Part shown: piece by piece, positions 7,074 through 12,114 of the stretch
How the letters are laid out: each line of letters begins with the position of its first letter
Numbering within the stretch: the stretch's first letter is position 1
NCBI GenBank assembly: GCA_004296865.1
Contig: SCVQ01000582.1
Coordinates: 1 to 12,114, forward strand
Origin: Nitrospirota bacterium
Lineage (GTDB): Bacteria; Nitrospirota; Nitrospiria; Nitrospirales; Nitrospiraceae
Reading direction: 5' to 3'
DNA length: 12,114 nt
Notes under the pieces: model-generated
The model's database searches: none
What the model was told of the DNA's origin: nothing
Seen by the model: the letters and a program-made list of their open reading frames with translations, nothing else
Position numbers and translations under genes: made by a program

Positions 7074-8477
7074 TTACACGGTTTCAAACGGCGCCGCGAT
7101 GCTTTGGATGCTTTGATAGGGAATGGGACGTGCCTCCAACAGGTCCGCGTGCGGCTTTGTGCTGGAGGTATCCACCCAGGGGAGTGCCACATAGGTGTTC
7201 CATTGTCCGCAGCGGCGGCACCGTCCCGCCCATTCGGTCGAGTCCTGCCGGCACTGGGTGCAGCGATATGGGACGACCACGCGCTTCTTGAAGCCCAAGG
7301 CCTTTTTGAGTTCCTCCACCGCGTAGTCCATCTGCTGCTTGCGGAGATAGAGGTTGGCCATGATCTTGTGATAATCGGACAGTTGATCCTGAGGGCCTTC
7401 CAGGGTTGACAGCAGGTCGAAGGCTTCGTCGACCATCTCGAGCCGGTAGTAGAGTTTTCCCAGGTAGAACTTGAGGACCGGATTCTGGGGGTCCCGTTGG
7501 GTCGCCTCCTGGTAGATCCGGATGATTTCCCCGGGCTCGCCCATTTCCAGGTACAATTCTTCCAGCCGGTGCAAGAGGATGACGTTGCCGGTTTTGACGT
7601 AGATCTTTTCGAGAATCTCCGCCGCGTTTTTGAGCTTCCCCTCGCGAATGAGAATCTCACCCAAGCCGATGTAGGCCGGAAGGAAACGTTTGTCGCGTTT
7701 GATGGCCCCGCGGAAGGAGTGACGGGCTTTTCCGGTCTGCCCCCGTTCGAGGAGCTGCCGGCCCACTTCATAGGTGATGCCCACCAGCAGATGCGCCTCG
7801 GCGCGCTGGTCATGTTCCGAGAAGGTGGCCTTCATCAGGCGCTGTTGGATCTCCAGCGCGTCGGTCCATTTTTCGATGCGAATGTAGAGGTCGCGCTTGA
7901 GCATCAAGGCCGTGAGGTGGCCCGGGTCCAGCCGGAGAATGTCCTGCAGCGTCTGCAGGGCCTCTTCGAACCGCTTGGAGCCTTCCAGGTCTTTCGCGAG
8001 CGCCAGGAGCACCTCGACGTTGCGTTCTTCGAGGCTGCGGGCTTTCCGGTGCAGCCGGATGGCTTCGGGGTAGTTTCGCTCGGCGCGATGGATGTTGCCC
8101 AGCCAGAGCAGCGCGTCGATATGGTTGGGGTCGAGCGCCAACGTTTTTTCGAAGAGGCCGATGGCTTCGGAGATCCGTTTCGACAGGAAGGCGTGGGTTC
8201 CCTCCCGATACAGGGCCTCGATCTTGGCTTCACGCCGACGCAGCCTGGCGTTGTGCCAGTTTAAGATCATGTCTTTGGTTTCGCGCACCCCGACCAGCAA
8301 GGTGACGAGGAAGGCGCCGGCGCCCATGGAGAGGAGCATCAGGGAGACGGGACTCAAGTCGAAGGACTCCACCGGGCTGATCCGGACGGTGATCAGCCCG
8401 GGGTTCAGTTCTTGGAAGTAGCCGAAGATGAAGCTGGCGACGATGATCAGGAAGACTGTCAGCAGTAACCGGAACAT
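7074..8477 (-). CDS. LapA/LapB-like fusion: membrane anchor, TPR repeats and rubredoxin-type zinc domain
   Basis: The 467-residue protein joins two parts that in E. coli are separate neighbours. Residues 1-90 resemble LapA (DUF1049): two membrane helices at about 3-20 and 41-63 around the short segment ELNPGLITVRISP. From about 90 to 395 there are repeated TPR units (for example EAIGLFEKTLALDPNHIDALLWLGNIHR). The C-terminus has CxxC-x10-CxxC (C406, C409, C420, C423) in YRCTQC...GRCRRCGQWNTY, like the rubredoxin-type domain of LapB (YciM). LapB acts with FtsH to control LpxC turnover and thus LPS synthesis; a similar role here is inferred from architecture only. ATG 8475-8477 lies 3 nt after the rsfS stop, so coupling is likely. 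An extra 44-residue tail follows the zinc domain. Confidence 0.85.
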   Translation of the reverse strand: MFRLLLTVFLIIVASFIFGYFQELNPGLITVRISPVESFDLSPVSLMLLSMGAGAFLVTLLVGVRETKDMILNWHNARLRRREAKIEALYREGTHAFLSKRISEAIGLFEKTLALDPNHIDALLWLGNIHRAERNYPEAIRLHRKARSLEERNVEVLLALAKDLEGSKRFEEALQTLQDILRLDPGHLTALMLKRDLYIRIEKWTDALEIQQRLMKATFSEHDQRAEAHLLVGITYEVGRQLLERGQTGKARHSFRGAIKRDKRFLPAYIGLGEILIREGKLKNAAEILEKIYVKTGNVILLHRLEELYLEMGEPGEIIRIYQEATQRDPQNPVLKFYLGKLYYRLEMVDEAFDLLSTLEGPQDQLSDYHKIMANLYLRKQQMDYAVEELKKALGFKKRVVVPYRCTQCRQDSTEWAGRCRRCGQWNTYVALPWVDTSSTKPHADLLEARPIPYQSIQSIAAPFETV

Positions 8478-8480
8478 CCC

Positions 8481-8900
8481 CTATCCCTGTTTTCTGGCCT
8501 GTCCCCTGCGTGGCTTCGCGACGGGCAAGGGCACGGCGACGGGTGATTGTTCTGCCGGAAGCCGCACGGGCTTCGCGTCGCCCCACAGTTTCTCAAGGCC
8601 GTAATGCTGGCGAATGTCGGCGCGGAACACGTGCACCACGACATCCCCGAAATCCATCAAAATCCACTGCGAGGTGGCGACGCCTTCAACGCTGCGAGGA
8701 GGGTGGCGCTGAGCGGAGAGCACGGCATCGATGTGGTCCGCGATGGCGCGTACCTGGCGCTCGGATTCTCCTGAGCAGACGACAAGATAATCGGCGACGG
8801 ACGTCAGCTTGGCGACATGGAGAACCACGACGTCACTAGCCTTCTTTTCGAAGGACGCCTGAGCGATGGCAAGAGCTTTAGCCTTCGACTCCGGTACGAT
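8481..8900 (-). CDS. rsfS: Ribosome silencing factor RsfS (apparent ATC start)
   Basis: RsfS binds uL14 of the 50S subunit and blocks subunit joining, lowering translation in starvation or stationary phase. The product shows the family core: LTSVADYLVVCSGES, RQVRAIADHID, WILMDFGDVVVHVF and HYGLEKLWGDA. The first standard start in frame is GTG at 8828, but that cuts away conserved residues that continue upstream (SKAKALAIAQASFEKKASDVVV). The frame is open to a TAA at 8931-8933, and none of its codons between that stop and 8829 is ATG, GTG, TTG or CTG. An AGGAG (minus strand, 8908-8912) stands exactly 7 nt before an ATC at 8898-8900, which I take as the start, giving 139 residues. The gene then overlaps the end of nadD by 23 nt. 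Confidence 0.88.
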   Translation of the reverse strand: MVPESKAKALAIAQASFEKKASDVVVLHVAKLTSVADYLVVCSGESERQVRAIADHIDAVLSAQRHPPRSVEGVATSQWILMDFGDVVVHVFRADIRQHYGLEKLWGDAKPVRLPAEQSPVAVPLPVAKPRRGQARKQG

Positions 8901-9570
8901 CGGGTGTCTCCTGGTAAAGTCGGAATTGGATTATATAGGATTCCACTGAGGCAGGCAACAGATTTGACAGGCTGTGCCCGGTTCTGAGCCGGTGCCGGAT
9001 ATCGGACGCCGAGGCGTCGCAGGGCGGCAGGGCGAGCAGGGTGAGGCCGGCGTTTTCGGAGGCACCGGCATCGACCCGGTCCCGTCGGTGCGTGTCCAAT
9101 TCCGCCAAGGCCGCAGGGTCGATGGCCGGGAGAAGGGGCATGCCGGCAAGCGAGCGAAAGGCGCAGGGGGGGCGTGACACGACCACGAAATGGCAGAGCT
9201 GCAGCAGTTCACCCGGCTCTTTCCAGGTCGGAAAATCCAGGAACGCGTCGAGGCCGATGATGAAGAAGAGCGCTGCCTCGGGGCCATGTTCTGTTCGGAG
9301 CGCGCGCACGGTCTCGATGGAGTAGGACTTGCTCGTGCGGTGGACCTCGATTTCCGATACCGAGAAAGAGGGTTCGCCGGCGATGGCGTGCCGCACCATT
9401 TCCACGCGGTGTCGAGCGGGGGCGAGAGACCCGGGGGGCTTGTGGGGGGGATCGCCGGACGGAATGAAGAGGACGCGATCGAGCTGGAGTCGGTCGCGGC
9501 ACTGCGCGGCGACGGCCACGTGGCAGACGTGAATGGGGTTGAACGTGCCGCCGAACAGGCCGATTCGCAT
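8878..9570 (-). CDS. nadD: Nicotinate-nucleotide adenylyltransferase
   Basis: The 230-residue enzyme transfers AMP from ATP to nicotinate mononucleotide, the step before NAD synthetase. Recognition rests on the N-terminal nucleotidyltransferase signature GLFGGTFNPIH at 4-14, SYSIETVRAL near 85, FIIGLDAFLDFPTWKEPGEL near 105, the VVSRP segment, and the C-terminal SASDIRHRLRTG with LLPASVESYI. The usual HxGH motif reads H14-V-C-H17, with cysteine for glycine. ATG 9568-9570 is chosen because the conserved sequence begins there (MRIGLFGG); a GTG at 9577-9579 adds three residues and lies 2 nt after the proB stop, so it may be the coupled start. Neither has a strong ribosome binding site. rsfS follows and probably overlaps. 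Confidence 0.94.
   Translation of the reverse strand: MRIGLFGGTFNPIHVCHVAVAAQCRDRLQLDRVLFIPSGDPPHKPPGSLAPARHRVEMVRHAIAGEPSFSVSEIEVHRTSKSYSIETVRALRTEHGPEAALFFIIGLDAFLDFPTWKEPGELLQLCHFVVVSRPPCAFRSLAGMPLLPAIDPAALAELDTHRRDRVDAGASENAGLTLLALPPCDASASDIRHRLRTGHSLSNLLPASVESYIIQFRLYQETPDRTGVEG
8908..8912 (-). promoter_or_regulatory. Shine-Dalgarno AGGAG deciding the rsfS start
   Basis: AGGAG on the minus strand lies within the 3' end of nadD, with 7 nt between it and the ATC at 8898-8900. It is one of the best ribosome binding sites in the window and has no ATG, GTG or TTG at a suitable distance in the rsfS frame. Confidence 0.6.
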
Positions 9571-9581
9571 GGCTCGCACGG

Positions 9582-11716
<2,135 letters not shown>

Positions 11717-11754
11717 TTACTCCCAGATGTCGGAACGATCAAACGAGTCCGGAC

Positions 11755-11783
11755 AGTATAAATGCCGATGGCGCGCAAAGCAA
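11755..11783 (-). promoter_or_regulatory. Putative sigma70 promoter of obg
   Basis: On the minus strand TTGCTT (plus 11778-11783) is followed after 17 nt by TATACT (11755-11760), a 5/6 match to TATAAT. The -35 box is weak (3/6). The start would be near 11748, leaving a leader of about 38 nt to the obg ATG with the GGGAG site in it. Confidence 0.5.
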
Positions 11784-11796
11784 ACCGCCGGTCAAC

Positions 11797-11822
11797 AGAC
11801 TTCCTCAAGAGACTTCCGCAAG
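11797..11822. repeat. Adjacent 13-bp direct repeats upstream of the obg promoter
   Basis: AGACTTCCTCAAG (11797-11809) is followed at once by AGACTTCCGCAAG (11810-11822), with one mismatch. The pair starts 13 bp upstream of the -35 box of the obg promoter, at roughly -50 to -75, where activators often bind. It could equally be a chance or slippage duplication. Confidence 0.5.
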
Positions 11823-11984
11823 GAGCCGGCGGGCGAGCCTCGTCCCGTCCCCGTGCGGTCCACCGGCTTGCGGGAGTCACTGACGAAGGGCAGCCGAACA
11901 GAGAGAGCGAAGAGGCGGTCCGCTAGAAGCCCGGGGCGCGATCCTTCACGGCATCGATGACCGGCGCGGTGCTGGCCGGTGCGG

Positions 11985-12114
11985 TCATGGCAGGCGTCCG
12001 TCAAAGATCAGTTCCTTAATCCGGCACTCCGTGCACTTCTGCAGCAAATTTTGCATGCGCGCCGCCTGACACGACCGCAAGTCCTCATCCGATGGTTTGG
12101 GTTGCGCATCGGCG
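11985..12114 (-). CDS. C-terminal end of an unrecognised cysteine-containing protein
   Basis: The last 42 or so residues of a minus-strand gene that begins beyond the right edge; it ends at TGA 11985-11987. The visible part starts with an acidic, proline-containing segment (AQPKPSDEDLR) followed by three cysteines (SCQAARM...LLQKCTECRIKEL) and ends IFDGRLP. The two near cysteines make a CxxC. I do not recognise the family, and with so little sequence even the frame rests on composition and the clean end before the obg leader. It runs in the same direction as obg with about 270 bp between, so read-through into obg is possible. Confidence 0.45.
   Translation of the reverse strand, partial: ADAQPKPSDEDLRSCQAARMQNLLQKCTECRIKELIFDGRLP

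Noticed and set aside
11923..11988. A 21-codon ORF whose ATG overlaps the stop of the right-edge gene (ATGA)
   Set aside because: The overlap is suggestive of coupling, but the peptide (MTAPASTAPVIDAVKDR and a few more) resembles nothing I know, and no conservation can be seen; it is too short to call.

Overview
The window is GC-rich, gene-dense bacterial DNA that looks like ordinary chromosome: conserved housekeeping genes, no transposase, integrase, CRISPR array, tRNA or rRNA. Gene content and protein style (an obg–proB–nadD–rsfS run, a LapA/LapB-like TPR protein, a class 1A dihydroorotate dehydrogenase, a lone biotin synthase) suggest a Gram-negative, probably from Nitrospirota (Nitrospira-like). 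This is an inference from recognition of the proteins; no marker gene in the window proves it.

Layout, left to right. (1) Minus strand, 1-1029: the N-terminal part of an FmdB-type zinc-ribbon protein and a complete ComF-family phosphoribosyltransferase. Between them lies a short spacer with two inverted tracts of degenerate 7-bp repeats. (2) About 1086-1195: a divergent promoter region in which the comF promoter and the promoter of the next plus-strand operon stand back to back, -35 boxes 2 bp apart. (3) Plus strand, 1196-2823: a LolD/YbbA-type ABC ATPase followed by a class 1A dihydroorotate dehydrogenase. (4) Minus strand, 2833-3117: a small stand-alone LuxR/NarL-type DNA-binding protein with a very basic N-terminal tail. 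(5) Plus strand, 3312-5948: a ten-helix FtsX/YbbP-type ABC permease, the probable partner of the ATPase at 1196 although two genes separate them. (6) Minus strand, 5988-11988: a long array ordered, in transcription direction, obg, proB, nadD, rsfS, the LapA/LapB-like TPR protein and bioB, closed by an intrinsic terminator at the bioB stop. Upstream of obg are a sigma70-like promoter, a 13-bp tandem repeat, and the C-terminal end of an unrecognised cysteine-containing protein running off the right edge.

The minus-strand array joins ribosome biogenesis and silencing (Obg, RsfS), proline synthesis (ProB), NAD synthesis (NadD), envelope or LPS control (LapAB-like) and biotin synthesis (BioB). obg/proB and nadD/rsfS overlap, and the proB-nadD and rsfS-TPR gaps are only 2-11 and 3 nt, so translational coupling is likely. 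The strongest oddity is rsfS: its conserved N-terminus can only be included if translation starts at an ATC codon with an ideally spaced Shine-Dalgarno sequence. Other points worth a second look are the LapA-LapB fusion, the fumarate-type DHOD next to an exporter ATPase, the split exporter with an embedded regulator, and substitutions in the NadD HxGH and Obg G4 motifs. I see no clear evidence of an entirely new multi-gene system.
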